Source: Paracoccaceae bacterium | GTDB taxonomy: Bacteria; Pseudomonadota; Alphaproteobacteria; Rhodobacterales; Rhodobacteraceae | Direction of reading: 5' to 3' | Assembly: GCA_030625695.1 (NCBI GenBank) | Contig: DAOUQK010000006.1 | Coordinates: forward strand, 1-29,204 | DNA length: 29,204 bases | Program-made: the position numbers and the translations under genes | Notes under the pieces: model-generated | Seen by the model: only the letters and a program-made list of their open reading frames with translations | Told to the model about the DNA's origin: nothing | The model's database searches: none | Part shown: positions 1-7,885 of the stretch, piece after piece | How the letters are laid out: every line of letters starts with the position of its first letter | Position numbering within the stretch: position 1 is the stretch's first letter

Positions 1-2
1 TG

Positions 3-755
3 GCGGAACAGGCACGCGGGCTTCTTTTTCCACTGCTCGAACCCGAACACCAGCGCATTGCGACCGACATGTTTCGGCAGGCCATTCGTCTGGATCCCGA
101 GTATTTCGGTGGCTATGCGGGTGCTGCGCAGTCTTTGACAACATTGTCGAAACTGATACCGCCGGGGCCGGAAAGGGACGCAACCCTGGCCGAAGCGCTG
201 AGCATGGCGGAAATCGCGACGGCCAAGAACCCAACCCATTCCTGGACACAATCTGCTGCGGCCTGGGCGGCTTTTGGAAACCGGGAATTTGACCGCGCCT
301 TCGAGCTTTCCAGCAGGTCGGCCCTTATTAGCCCGGAAGATGGCTATGTTCTTGATTTTCATGCGATGATTTCCCATCTTACAGGGCATTTCGATGAGGC
401 ACGGGTGGCTTCGGATCCGTCGCGCCCACGCGTGTCAGACAAGCAGCGGTTGGCCAACCGGAATTTGTTCGCAGTCGCCAATTTCCATCTTGGTAGATAC
501 CAAGAGGCAATTGACTCATTGCGCCGCGCCGCCGAGCTTGGTGATCCGATCAGCGCCCTATCATTAATGTATCAGGCCGCCGCATATCAGGGGCTTGGCA
601 ACTCTGACCGGGCCTCTGGGCTTGTACAGGAAATGGCAGCAACCTGGCCCGATTTCCACCCGGAAGCCGCCCTGCCCGGCTTCTACCAATATCAGGAACA
701 TGTCGATCAAATTCTTGATCCTTTGCGTGCAGCGGGATGGACGCCAAGCAACTAG
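3..755 (+). CDS. TPR-repeat protein, C-terminal part (5' truncated by window)
   Basis: The frame is open from base 3 to the stop at 753-755, so only the C-terminal 250 residues are present. The Met codon at 69 is internal, because coding sequence with the same character continues upstream of it. The visible part is alpha-helical with degenerate TPR units, such as FHLGRYQEAIDSLRRAAELG and a preceding NREFDRAFELSSRSALISPE unit. It ends in a PDFHPE...FYQYQEHVDQILDPLRAAGW segment. Such tails are typical of class III adenylate cyclases or CadC-like regulators with a C-terminal TPR region, so the missing N-terminus may hold a cyclase or HTH domain, but nothing in the window proves this. It converges on hpsN with only 27 nt between the two stop codons and does not belong to the sulfonate operon. 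No terminator hairpin is obvious in the gap. Confidence 0.75.
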   Translation, partial: AEQARGLLFPLLEPEHQRIATDMFRQAIRLDPEYFGGYAGAAQSLTTLSKLIPPGPERDATLAEALSMAEIATAKNPTHSWTQSAAAWAAFGNREFDRAFELSSRSALISPEDGYVLDFHAMISHLTGHFDEARVASDPSRPRVSDKQRLANRNLFAVANFHLGRYQEAIDSLRRAAELGDPISALSLMYQAAAYQGLGNSDRASGLVQEMAATWPDFHPEAALPGFYQYQEHVDQILDPLRAAGWTPSN

Positions 756-782
756 GCGGTGATGTCAGACTTATGTGCTACC

Positions 783-2093
783 CTATTTGGATTTGGCCAT
801 GGGTTGAACGGTCTCACCAGGGATAAGCTTCTCCAGCCTTACCTCAGCGGATCGGGCATGGCCGACCATTCCTTCGATCCGGCTGATGCGTGAAGTTGCA
901 TTCGCAAGATCGCGCATGGCGTTACGGTTTGTCCGTTGCCAGGTAACCGTTTTCGTGAATTTCTGAACGGAAAGACCGCCTGTATACCTTGCGGCCCCGC
1001 CAGTAGGCAGAACATGGTTCGGGCCCGAGGCCTTGTCACCAAATGGAACCGTCGTTTCCGGACCCAGAAACAACGAGCCATAGACCGTAAGCCGATCCAG
1101 CCACCAGTCCAGATCAACCGCCTGAACATGCAGATGCTCAGGCGCATAGCGATCTGAAACCAGGGCCATCTCCTCGCGGGTGTCGCATATGGTCACTTCA
1201 CCGCGTTCCGCCCATGAAGTGCGGGCGGCAAGGGCATTCCTTTCGGGCAGAGTTTCAATCAGTCGGGGGGCAACTTCCAGGACCGTTTGCGCCAGTTCGC
1301 GGTCAGTTGTCACCAGCCATGCTGGGCTGTCTGCGCCGTGTTCGGCCTGCCCGATCAGATCCCAGGCGACGATCAGGGGGTCGGCGGTACTGTCAGCGAT
1401 CACCAGCGTGTCGGTGGGTCCGGCCACCATGTCGATACCGACCCGCCCAAATAATTGCCGCTTGGCTTCGGCCACATAGCTGTTGCCGGGTCCGACCAGA
1501 ATATCAGCCTGAGTGGATCCAAACAGGCCAAAGGCCATTGCGGCAATTCCTTGCACGCCACCAAGATTGAGGATCGTGGTGGCTCCTCCAATATCCATGG
1601 CATAGATAATCGCATCCGGGATGCCGCTGCCGGGGCGCGGCGGCGAAGCGGCGGTGATGTGTTCAACCCCAGCGACTTTGGCGGTGGTGATCGTCATTAA
1701 AGCACTGGCAATGTGGCTGTATCTCCCACCCGGCACATAACAACCCGCCGACCCGACCGGTATCTGTTTTTGCCCGGCCCAGTGCCCCGGAATCACTTCG
1801 ACTTCACAGGCCGTCAATGTGGCTTTCTGCAAATAGGCAAACTTTTGGATATTGTTTTGCGCAAAGAGGATATCATCTTTCACACCCTGAGGCACGCGAT
1901 CTACTGCGGCGGCCCTGTCAGCCGCGGACAGAACGATATCACCTTCCCAACCGTCAAATTGCCGGGAATACCTGCGCGCGGCCTTTTCACCTTCATGCTC
2001 GATGTTGGCCAACATGATGGCAACGGTATCCCGCAAATCGGCGTTTTCGGTGGCCGGGCGTGGATCAGCGCGTTTCAGGTAGGTTACTGTCAT
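783..2093 (-). CDS. hpsN: Histidinol-dehydrogenase-like sulfopropanediol 3-dehydrogenase (HpsN type)
   Basis: This 436-residue protein belongs to the histidinol dehydrogenase superfamily. The HisD zinc ligands are visible as Q249 and H252 (GQAEHG), D353 (FGDKASGPNHVLP) and H412 (GHARSAEVR). The catalytic pair E319-H320 (APEHLHV) is also present, as is a nucleotide-binding region near GPGNSYVAEAK (201-211). It sits in a sulfonate locus rather than a his operon, 3 nt after the cysteate lyase gene. In that setting the family member is HpsN, which oxidises (R)-2,3-dihydroxypropane-1-sulfonate (DHPS) to (R)-sulfolactate with NAD+. The role is cytosolic carbon and sulfur assimilation from C3 sulfonates. 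The sulfolactate-processing genes (suyAB, slcD/comC) are not in the window. A second possibility is an uncharacterised HisD-like alcohol dehydrogenase acting on a related sulfonate. The family is certain; the substrate is inferred from context. Confidence 0.82.
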   Translation of the reverse strand: MTVTYLKRADPRPATENADLRDTVAIMLANIEHEGEKAARRYSRQFDGWEGDIVLSAADRAAAVDRVPQGVKDDILFAQNNIQKFAYLQKATLTACEVEVIPGHWAGQKQIPVGSAGCYVPGGRYSHIASALMTITTAKVAGVEHITAASPPRPGSGIPDAIIYAMDIGGATTILNLGGVQGIAAMAFGLFGSTQADILVGPGNSYVAEAKRQLFGRVGIDMVAGPTDTLVIADSTADPLIVAWDLIGQAEHGADSPAWLVTTDRELAQTVLEVAPRLIETLPERNALAARTSWAERGEVTICDTREEMALVSDRYAPEHLHVQAVDLDWWLDRLTVYGSLFLGPETTVPFGDKASGPNHVLPTGGAARYTGGLSVQKFTKTVTWQRTNRNAMRDLANATSRISRIEGMVGHARSAEVRLEKLIPGETVQPMAKSK

Positions 2094-2096
2094 CGG

Positions 2097-3110
2097 TCAA
2101 CCCGTCACCCACCGGTCGTCGTGGTCGAACGCAAAATCATAGCCAAACAGGCCCACCGCGCCGCCAGTGTGCAGAAACACAACCCGTTCATCTTTGAACG
2201 CGCCTTTCCGAGCCAGGTCGATCAGCCCTGCTGCACCTTTGGCGGAATAGACCGGATCAAGCAGGATACCGTCCAACTCGGCGAACATCTGAATCGCCTC
2301 GATCCCCGCCTTTGTCGGCAGGCCATAGCCGTCTCCGACATAGTCGGTGTTGGCCACCACAGCTTCACGCGACACCACACCCGGGCAGCCCAACATGTCT
2401 GCAGTCTTTTGCGCCAGGTCAAACACCATCTGTTCCTGTTTGGGCCGAGGCGCACGGGTGCCGATACCCAAAAGTGGGATGTTTGCATTCATCGCGCATA
2501 GCCCGGCAACCAGACCCGCCTGGGTGCCGGACGACCCGGTGGCATGTACAATGCGGTCAACTTTCAGACCACGATCATTGAACTGCCCCAACAGCTCGAA
2601 CGCGCAATTGACATACCCCAACGCCCCGGTCGGATTTGAGCCACCACCGGGGATGACATAGACTTTATGCCCTTCAGCACGCTTTTGTTCGGCGACCTTT
2701 TCCATTTCAGCCACCATATCGTGCCCGCCCGGGTATTTTTGAGTCGCTGCACCATGAAGGTGGTCAAGCAGAACGTTGCCATTGTGGTTGTAGTTGGCGT
2801 TGTTGTACCCAGTCCGGTCCTCTAGCAGGATGTGACAGTTGATGCCCATCCTGGCCGCCGCCGCCGCTGTCTGGCGGGCGTGATTGGACTGAGTGGCACC
2901 TTGGGTCATAACCATGTCCGCGCCCTGTGCTTCGGCTTCGGCCATCAGGAATTCCAGCTTGCGGGTTTTGTTGCCACCGGTGCTGAGACCGGTGCAATCG
3001 TCGCGCTTGATCCAAATATCTGTGCCCAGTTCTTTCGACAGCCTTGGCATCGGCTCCAGCGGGGTTGGAAGATGCGCAAGGTGAACACGAGGGAAGCGGG
3101 AAAGGTGCAT
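2097..3110 (-). CDS. cuyA: PLP-dependent L-cysteate sulfo-lyase (D-cysteine desulfhydrase family)
   Basis: This 337-residue fold-type II PLP enzyme resembles D-cysteine desulfhydrase and ACC deaminase. The PLP lysine is K48 in STGGNKTRKLEF, followed by QGATQSNHARQTAAA and a late LHTGGAVGLFGY motif. The start chosen is the ATG at 3110, which has AGGA about 8 nt upstream and gives MHLSRFPRVHLAHLPTPLEPM, the normal family N-terminus. A longer in-frame reading to 3191 adds 27 residues without homology and was rejected. In marine Rhodobacterales this family member next to sulfonate genes is CuyA, which cleaves L-cysteate to pyruvate, sulfite and ammonium. It is the first gene of a two-gene operon with hpsN. 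A LysR gene lies upstream and a candidate operator lies about 120 nt before the start. No sulfite exporter (cuyZ) or sulfite dehydrogenase is seen nearby. D-cysteine desulfhydrase activity cannot be excluded from sequence alone. Confidence 0.83.
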   Translation of the reverse strand: MHLSRFPRVHLAHLPTPLEPMPRLSKELGTDIWIKRDDCTGLSTGGNKTRKLEFLMAEAEAQGADMVMTQGATQSNHARQTAAAAARMGINCHILLEDRTGYNNANYNHNGNVLLDHLHGAATQKYPGGHDMVAEMEKVAEQKRAEGHKVYVIPGGGSNPTGALGYVNCAFELLGQFNDRGLKVDRIVHATGSSGTQAGLVAGLCAMNANIPLLGIGTRAPRPKQEQMVFDLAQKTADMLGCPGVVSREAVVANTDYVGDGYGLPTKAGIEAIQMFAELDGILLDPVYSAKGAAGLIDLARKGAFKDERVVFLHTGGAVGLFGYDFAFDHDDRWVTG

Positions 3111-3227
3111 TAGGGTTATCCTGAGCTTATATCTGCAAACGCGGTAAATAGATCGGTTTGTATTTGTGGGTTCTGTCCCTAACAGCCGCACCTACCGGTA
3201 TCCGGTCAATTCAAAACGCCCAATTGG

Positions 3228-3245
3228 TAGTTTTTCGAAACTAAC
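3228..3245. promoter_or_regulatory. Candidate LysR operator upstream of cuyA
   Basis: Bases 3228-3243 form a perfect 6-4-6 inverted repeat, TAGTTT-TTCG-AAACTA. The 14-nt string TTTTCGAAACTAAC (3232-3245) recurs exactly at 4330-4343 in front of tauA. Both copies lie about 110-125 nt upstream of the start codons of the genes flanking the LysR gene, which is a usual recognition-site distance for this family. The repeat is seen directly; binding by the LysR protein is inferred. Confidence 0.55.
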
Positions 3246-3293
3246 ATTCGGTTAACCCCGCATAGAGTCGGGCACACCTATACTCGGCGCCAG

Positions 3294-4277
3294 CTATTTG
3301 TCTTGAGGCTCGCGCTTTGGCAGCAAGTAGAAACTGTCTTTCAGCCATGGTTGGTCAGCGATCAGCTGTCCAATGATGCGTTGCTTCAGCAGACGGCGCA
3401 GATTGCTGTGGACGAGGTCGACAACCGGTTGGGCATAAACTTCGGTGGTGAACAGCGATAGCGTGCGCGAAAAATCTTTGCCGGGAAAGCGGTGCAGGGA
3501 AATCCGGCCCTGATACCGTCGAGCGCGCACAAAGCTGACCGGCGTGGTAATTGCCCAACCGCTGCCTTCGGCCACCATGCCCAGAATCGATTGATTGCTT
3601 TCCATCTCAAACCGGTTGGGAAGGGATATCCGTAACCGGCTAAGTTGCGAGGCAATCAGCCCGCCGATAATTTGATTGCTGGCATAGCGCAGAAACGGCA
3701 GATTACCCTTACCTGACAGGAAATCTTCGGGCGGCGTTGTGCAACTGGCAGGTATAGCAAGAACAAATGGGTCGCGCAGCAGCGGATATTCTACCAGCCC
3801 GGGAATATCGTGCGTCGGACAGGTCGCCAGCCCAATATCGAGCTCTTGACTCTGCAACAGGCTGAGAATTTCGTGGCTAAGCCGGGTGAAATGCTTGAAC
3901 GTGCATTTGGGCATGGTTCGGGCCAGTATTTGCGCCAGCTCCGGAGCCACTTCGCCCTCAAAATCCTCAACGATACCAATCCTGAGGTTATGCGCCTCGA
4001 CAAACCGGCCTGACACCAGCTCACTTTCCCCACGTCGGATCAGACGCAGGGCGTCGTCAATATAACGCAGGAAAACCGTACCGGCCGGGGTCAGCACCAT
4101 GGGTCTGCGGGCGTGATCCAGAAGCGCGACACCAAGGCAATCTTCAAGGCTGCGCAAATGGTGCGATACGGTGCTGATAGAAAGGCCTATGTCCAAGGCC
4201 ACCGCCTGAACTGACCCGGATTGCGCAACGAGTTGGAAAGACTCTAACCATTTCAGGCTAAGGTTCTTGTGCTGCAT
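3294..4277 (-). CDS. LysR-family transcriptional regulator
   Basis: This 327-residue protein has an N-terminal winged HTH (about residues 8-67: LKWLESFQLVAQSGSVQAVA, STVSHHLRSLEDCLGVALLD, PMVLTPAG). It is followed by a linker helix and a periplasmic-binding-like effector domain with a typical LGLATCPTHDIPG-type segment near 140. It lies between the cuyA-hpsN operon on the same strand and tauABC, from which it is divergent, so it probably controls both in response to a sulfonate or a breakdown product. In known loci such regulators are named cuyR or tauR, but TauR is usually a GntR/MocR protein, so no symbol is given. The start at 4277 (MQHKNLSLKWLESF) fits the usual short N-terminal tail. The ribosome site (CGGAA) is weak, which is common for autoregulated LysR genes. 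Confidence 0.88.
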   Translation of the reverse strand: MQHKNLSLKWLESFQLVAQSGSVQAVALDIGLSISTVSHHLRSLEDCLGVALLDHARRPMVLTPAGTVFLRYIDDALRLIRRGESELVSGRFVEAHNLRIGIVEDFEGEVAPELAQILARTMPKCTFKHFTRLSHEILSLLQSQELDIGLATCPTHDIPGLVEYPLLRDPFVLAIPASCTTPPEDFLSGKGNLPFLRYASNQIIGGLIASQLSRLRISLPNRFEMESNQSILGMVAEGSGWAITTPVSFVRARRYQGRISLHRFPGKDFSRTLSLFTTEVYAQPVVDLVHSNLRRLLKQRIIGQLIADQPWLKDSFYLLPKREPQDK

Positions 4278-4329
4278 TGGTTGTAATTCCGTCGTTTTTG
4301 ATCAGGTTGCGGATAACACATATCCCGAC

Positions 4330-4343
4330 TTTTCGAAACTAAC
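4330..4343. promoter_or_regulatory. Candidate LysR operator in the lysR-tauA divergent region
   Basis: TTTTCGAAACTAAC is identical to the site upstream of cuyA (3232-3245). It lies in the 169-nt divergent intergenic region, about 105 nt before the tauA start and 55 nt before the LysR start, so it could serve activation of tauA and autoregulation. The flanking left half is less symmetric here (CGACTT) than in the cuyA copy. Confidence 0.5.
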
Positions 4344-4446
4344 CTGAAAAAAATTGCAAAAAGCCGAAAAAGTGATTGGAAGTAAAAGAAATCATGCAAA
4401 GTCCGAAAAAAATTATAAGCTGCGAACCAACAACTGGGAGAAAACA

Positions 4447-5454
4447 ATGAAACTTAACATGATCAAAACCATTCTAGGCACGGCTGCTACCAGCCTGGCG
4501 CTAATGGCAACGGCCCACACGGCCAGCGCCGAAGATATCACCGTGGCCTATTTCCTGGAATGGCCGATGCCGTTCCAATTCGCCAAGGCGATGGGCACTT
4601 ACGAAGAGGAAATGGGCGTTTCCATCGCCTGGCGCGCCTTTGATACTGGCACCGCGATGTCAGCGGCGATGGCCTCGGGTGATGTGCAGATTTCGGTCAG
4701 CCAAGGCGTGCCGCCGTTTGTGGTCGCCACCTCTGCCGGGCAGGATTTGCAGATTGTCGATGTCGCCGTAAGTTATTCTGACAACGACAATTGTGTGGTC
4801 GCCTCGGCGTTGGAAATTGACAAGGACAGCGCGGGCGAACTGGCTGGCAAAAAAGTTGCGGTGCCTCTGGGCACAGCGGCGCATTACGGCTTCCTCAAAC
4901 AGATGAACCATTTCGGGGTCGATATCACCTCGATGGAAGTGGTCAACATGGCCCCTGCCGAAGGTGCTGCGGCACTTTCGCAAGGTGCGGTTGACATGGC
5001 TTGCGGCTGGGGTGGTGGTCTGCGCCGGATGAAAGAAAGCGGTAACATCCTGTTGACCGGAGCCGAAAAGGAAGCGCTTGGTATTCTGGTGTTTGACGTA
5101 ACGGTCGTTCCATCCGAATTTGCGGCTGAAAGCCCGGACTTGCTGGCTGCATTCCTGAAAGTCACGGCAGATGCCAACGCCATGTGGGCGGATGAAGCCA
5201 ACCACGCGAAAATGTTGCCGGTGATCGCCAAGGATTCCGGAATGGATGAAACCGCCACGGCAGAAACGATTGCCACTTTCGTGTTCCCCACCGTCGAGGA
5301 TCAACTTTCGGCCAAATGGCTGGGCGGCGGCGCGCAAAGCTTCATGAAGGGCGTGGCCGAAGTGTTTGTGAAAGCGAACTCGATCGATTCTGCGCTGGAC
5401 AGCTACAGCTCGACCGTGAATGTCGGCCCTCTGACGGCAGCAAACGACAAGTAA
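4447..5454 (+). CDS. tauA: Taurine/sulfonate ABC transporter substrate-binding protein
   Basis: This 335-residue periplasmic binding protein has a Sec signal peptide (hydrophobic core around LGTAATSLALMATAHTASA, likely cleaved before EDITVAYFLEWPMP). It shows the TauA/NMT1-like fold: MASGDVQISVSQGVPPFVVA near 78-97, GKKVAVPLGTAAHYGFL near 139-155 and GAVDMACGWGGGLRRM near 180-195. The start at 4447 has GGGAG about 8 nt upstream, and the longer reading from 4354 lacks a signal peptide at its N-terminus. It binds a small sulfonate and delivers it to TauBC. Taurine is the textbook ligand of this subfamily, but the adjoining hpsN and cuyA genes suggest DHPS or cysteate as alternative ligands. An RNA hairpin follows the gene, as is usual where a binding protein must be made in excess over the membrane subunits. 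Confidence 0.88.
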   Translation: MKLNMIKTILGTAATSLALMATAHTASAEDITVAYFLEWPMPFQFAKAMGTYEEEMGVSIAWRAFDTGTAMSAAMASGDVQISVSQGVPPFVVATSAGQDLQIVDVAVSYSDNDNCVVASALEIDKDSAGELAGKKVAVPLGTAAHYGFLKQMNHFGVDITSMEVVNMAPAEGAAALSQGAVDMACGWGGGLRRMKESGNILLTGAEKEALGILVFDVTVVPSEFAAESPDLLAAFLKVTADANAMWADEANHAKMLPVIAKDSGMDETATAETIATFVFPTVEDQLSAKWLGGGAQSFMKGVAEVFVKANSIDSALDSYSSTVNVGPLTAANDK

Positions 5455-5480
5455 GCCAAAATACACAACATCGATACGGT

Positions 5481-5502
5481 GGCGCGGGGACAACCTCGCG
5501 CC
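5481..5502 (+). promoter_or_regulatory. Intercistronic hairpin between tauA and tauB
   Basis: GGCGCGGGG-ACAA-CCTCGCGCC forms a 9-bp stem with one mismatch and a 4-nt loop, 26 nt after the tauA stop. There is no T-run, so it is more likely an mRNA-stabilising or partial attenuation structure that raises tauA over tauBC than a full terminator. Confidence 0.5.
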
Positions 5503-5535
5503 GCTTATTCAGAATTGTTCCAGTCCCGAGGCGAT

Positions 5536-6342
5536 ATGTCAAAACTGTCCATTGAAAACGTCTCGATGCGGTTTGATCTGCCCAACGGCTCACATGTGCA
5601 GGCGCTTCAGGATATTTCACTGGAACTGCAAACCGGCGAATTAATGAGCGTTCTGGGGCCGTCCGGCTGTGGCAAGACCACGCTTCTTAACATCGTAGCC
5701 GGGTTTCTGGCCCCCACTCAGGGGCAGGTGATTCTCAACGACCATATTGTCACTGGACCTGATGCCGAGCGCGGCATGGTGTTTCAACAGGGCGCGTTGT
5801 TTGAATGGATGGATGTGCGCGAAAATGTCAGCTTTGGCCCCCGGATGAAGGGGCAAAGGCCTGCACAATACAGCGCGCAGGTGGATCATCTGCTGGACGT
5901 GACCGGTTTGGGTGATTTCAAGGACAAATCTATCTATGAACTGTCAGGCGGCATGCAGCAACGGGTGGCACTCGCCCGCTGTCTGGCCAATGACCCGGAT
6001 GTGATATTGATGGACGAACCTTTGGGCGCGCTGGATGCGCTGACCCGGGAAAAGATGCAAGGTCTGGTGCTGAAGCTGTGGAAAGAAACCGGCAAGACCA
6101 TCATTCTGATTACTCATTCGGTGGAAGAGGCGGTGTTGCTGGGCGAGAGATTGCTTGTCATGGCGCCACGTCCTGGGCGCATTCACAAAGAATACCGCCT
6201 GCCTTTTGCCGAGATGGGCGTGGGCGCTGATCTGCGCGAGGTCAAGAAAGAGCCGGGTTATGGCGAGACCCGCGAAGAGATACTGTCGATGATCTGGGAC
6301 ATGGAAGATGAGATCATGGGACGGACAGAGGACGTATCATGA
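5536..6342 (+). CDS. tauB: Taurine/sulfonate ABC transporter ATP-binding protein
   Basis: This 268-residue ABC ATPase has Walker A GPSGCGKTTLL (about residues 39-49), a Q-loop QQGALFEW, the signature LSGGMQQRVALAR, Walker B VILMDEPLGALD and an H-loop ITHSVEEA. The chosen start (5536, MSKLSIENVSMRF) has GAGG just upstream. The open frame reaches back to 5479 but would run into the tauA-tauB hairpin. It belongs to the nitrate/sulfonate/taurine importer family and energises uptake through TauC on the cytoplasmic face of the inner membrane. The stop codon overlaps the tauC start (ATGA), so the two subunits are translationally coupled. It has an acidic C-terminal extension of about 25 residues (DLREVKKEPGYGETREEIL...) beyond the core, as is common in this family. 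Confidence 0.92.
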   Translation: MSKLSIENVSMRFDLPNGSHVQALQDISLELQTGELMSVLGPSGCGKTTLLNIVAGFLAPTQGQVILNDHIVTGPDAERGMVFQQGALFEWMDVRENVSFGPRMKGQRPAQYSAQVDHLLDVTGLGDFKDKSIYELSGGMQQRVALARCLANDPDVILMDEPLGALDALTREKMQGLVLKLWKETGKTIILITHSVEEAVLLGERLLVMAPRPGRIHKEYRLPFAEMGVGADLREVKKEPGYGETREEILSMIWDMEDEIMGRTEDVS

Positions 6343-7601
6343 TTATCCTAGTGATATACATAGCGATTTTCGTCGGTGCCTATTTCGCGGTGCGATTTGT
6401 GGTCCGCCGGACCACCCGGGCCCGCGATTTTACCAGCCTGAAAACCGTGACTTTTGGCGATGAAAGCACGGTGACGGCAGACCGGGCTGCCTCGGTCATA
6501 TCGATACTGTCGATCTTTCTGATCTGGGGCGCTTTCACCGGCTCGTCCCTGACTCCGATACACGCGCCGGGTCCGTTCATTGGTGACACATCGTTCACCT
6601 ATACCATCTCGGATGGCAGCCAATCAGATCAGGCACGCGTTACTGTGCGCGTGTTCAGGGTTGGCGAAGACGTCGCATCGCCCGAGATCGAGACTGGCGA
6701 AGGATTTGCGCTGAACGACGCGGCAACTGTGGGGGCTTGGCGTTCAAAACTTATCCGAGTGGACAAGAATGATACGCTTGGCCGCAAGGAAGGCATGCAG
6801 ATCACCGCCGTTGATGGTCAGCCTATTGCGCCGAAGCAAACTGTCACCGTAACCGACGGCACAGTCACCATGACACCCAAGGGCACGTTGAATTTCACAC
6901 CTACCAAAGGCTGGCAGATGGAGCCGATTTGGCTCCCTTCACCGGAAGCTGTGGCAATACGCACGGCAAATATCGCCCGCGACGGTTACCAAAACTTTAA
7001 CCTTTGGCAGCATCTTGGCTGGTCGCTGTTTCGCGTCGTGGTCGGGTTCTTCTTTGGGGCGATGGTAGGCATCCCACTGGGCTATGCGATGGGCCTGTCG
7101 AACTGGTTTCGTGGTTGGTTTGATCCGATTGTCGAGTTTATGCGCCCAGTCCCGCCGCTGGCGCTGATCCCGCTGGTGATCATCTGGGCCGGCATCGGCG
7201 AGACCGGCAAGATCATTTTGTTGTTCCTTGCCGCCCTCTGGATCATGACAATTTCTGCACGGGCCGGGGTTTCGGGCGTGAATATCACCAAGGTCCACGC
7301 TGCTTATTCGCTGGGCGCTTCCAAGTGGCAGTTGATGCGTCACGTCATCGTGCCCAATTCGCTTCCCGAGATATTCACCGGCGCGCGGGTCGCAATGGGG
7401 GTCTGCTGGGGCACGGTTGTGGCGGCGGAACTTGTTGCTGCTGAAAAAGGGGCAGGCATGATGATCATGGTTGCCTCGCGCTTTCAGTTGACTGACATTG
7501 TGATCATGGGGATCATACTGATCGGTATTGTCGGCTATAGCATCGACATCCTGATGCGTAGAGCCGAACTCTGGCTGGTGCCTTGGAAGGGTAAGCAATA
7601 G
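6339..7601 (+). CDS. tauC: Taurine/sulfonate ABC transporter permease with an N-terminal extracytoplasmic insert
   Basis: This is a 420-residue permease; the usual TauC/SsuC length is about 250-280. The C-terminal 190-200 residues are the normal BPD-type permease, with the coupling EAA loop in the stretch AAYSLGASKWQLMRHVIVP and family segments such as GIPLGYAMGLSNW and PVPPLALIPLVIIWAGIGE. Ahead of it lie a first TM helix (IILVIYIAIFVGAYFAVRF), a second hydrophobic stretch (about 50-66) and a roughly 120-residue insert. The insert has Ig/cadherin-like signatures, including SFTYTISDGSQSDQARVTVRV and DGTVTMTPKGTLNFTP. Its topology suggests that it faces the periplasm. The start overlaps the tauB stop by ATGA. 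The stop is immediately followed by an IS3-family remnant, but the end VPWKGKQ looks native. The insert may be normal for Roseobacter-type TauC; its function is unknown. Confidence 0.88.
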   Translation: MIILVIYIAIFVGAYFAVRFVVRRTTRARDFTSLKTVTFGDESTVTADRAASVISILSIFLIWGAFTGSSLTPIHAPGPFIGDTSFTYTISDGSQSDQARVTVRVFRVGEDVASPEIETGEGFALNDAATVGAWRSKLIRVDKNDTLGRKEGMQITAVDGQPIAPKQTVTVTDGTVTMTPKGTLNFTPTKGWQMEPIWLPSPEAVAIRTANIARDGYQNFNLWQHLGWSLFRVVVGFFFGAMVGIPLGYAMGLSNWFRGWFDPIVEFMRPVPPLALIPLVIIWAGIGETGKIILLFLAALWIMTISARAGVSGVNITKVHAAYSLGASKWQLMRHVIVPNSLPEIFTGARVAMGVCWGTVVAAELVAAEKGAGMMIMVASRFQLTDIVIMGIILIGIVGYSIDILMRRAELWLVPWKGKQ

Positions 7602-7885
7602 TGAGGCACTCCCCCAAATGTTGGACAATATCCGGTAAAATTTAAGCTACTTTTTTGCTCCTGCTGATCGGGTTTGGTTGTTTCATTTCTCTGCAAATAG
7701 ACCACAGCTGGTGGTTTGCCGCCAAGGGCAGAATGTGGGCGCTTGTGATTGTAGAATTTGATCCATTTGCCAACGCCTGCCTTGGCCTCTGAGCCGGTTT
7801 TCCAGGCATGGAGATAAACGCACTCGCATTTCAGCGACCGCCAGAGACGTTCCACAAAGATGTTGTCAAGGAATCCGGGCTTACC
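7602..7885 (-). mobile_element. IS3-family insertion sequence remnant (right end only)
   Basis: A 284-bp piece of an IS3-family element is oriented on the minus strand. Its outer end seems to begin directly after the tauC stop codon (TGAGGCACTCCCCCAAATGT..., starting with TG as IS3-type ends do). The piece holds only the C-terminal third of orfB. The homology stops abruptly near 7885, where sequence coding for GKPGFLDNIF gives way to unrelated DNA. No matching left end or target-site duplication is visible in the window, so the element is not mobile. Confidence 0.7.
7642..7885 (-). pseudogene. IS3-family transposase OrfB fragment (rve domain C-terminus), frameshifted
   Basis: The minus strand encodes GKPGFLDNIFVERLWRSLK followed by a stretch ending in FYNHKRPHSALGGKPPAV. 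These are the conserved closing motifs of the IS3-family integrase domain, including the late Glu of the DDE triad (VERLW). Everything upstream, including the two catalytic Asp residues, is missing. A run of six T (7651-7656 on the plus strand) throws the frame. With one base fewer the protein would end EQKVA followed by TAA at 7644-7642, the usual end of this family. Instead the open frame runs on through the IS end into the tauC antisense strand. Confidence 0.75.

Noticed and set aside
783..2093. Histidinol dehydrogenase for histidine synthesis
   Set aside because: All HisD residues are present, but no his gene is nearby and the gene is coupled to cuyA and a sulfonate importer.
5481..5502. 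Full terminator between tauA and tauB
   Set aside because: The GC-rich stem has no following T-run and tauB lies immediately downstream, so it is treated as an intercistronic hairpin.
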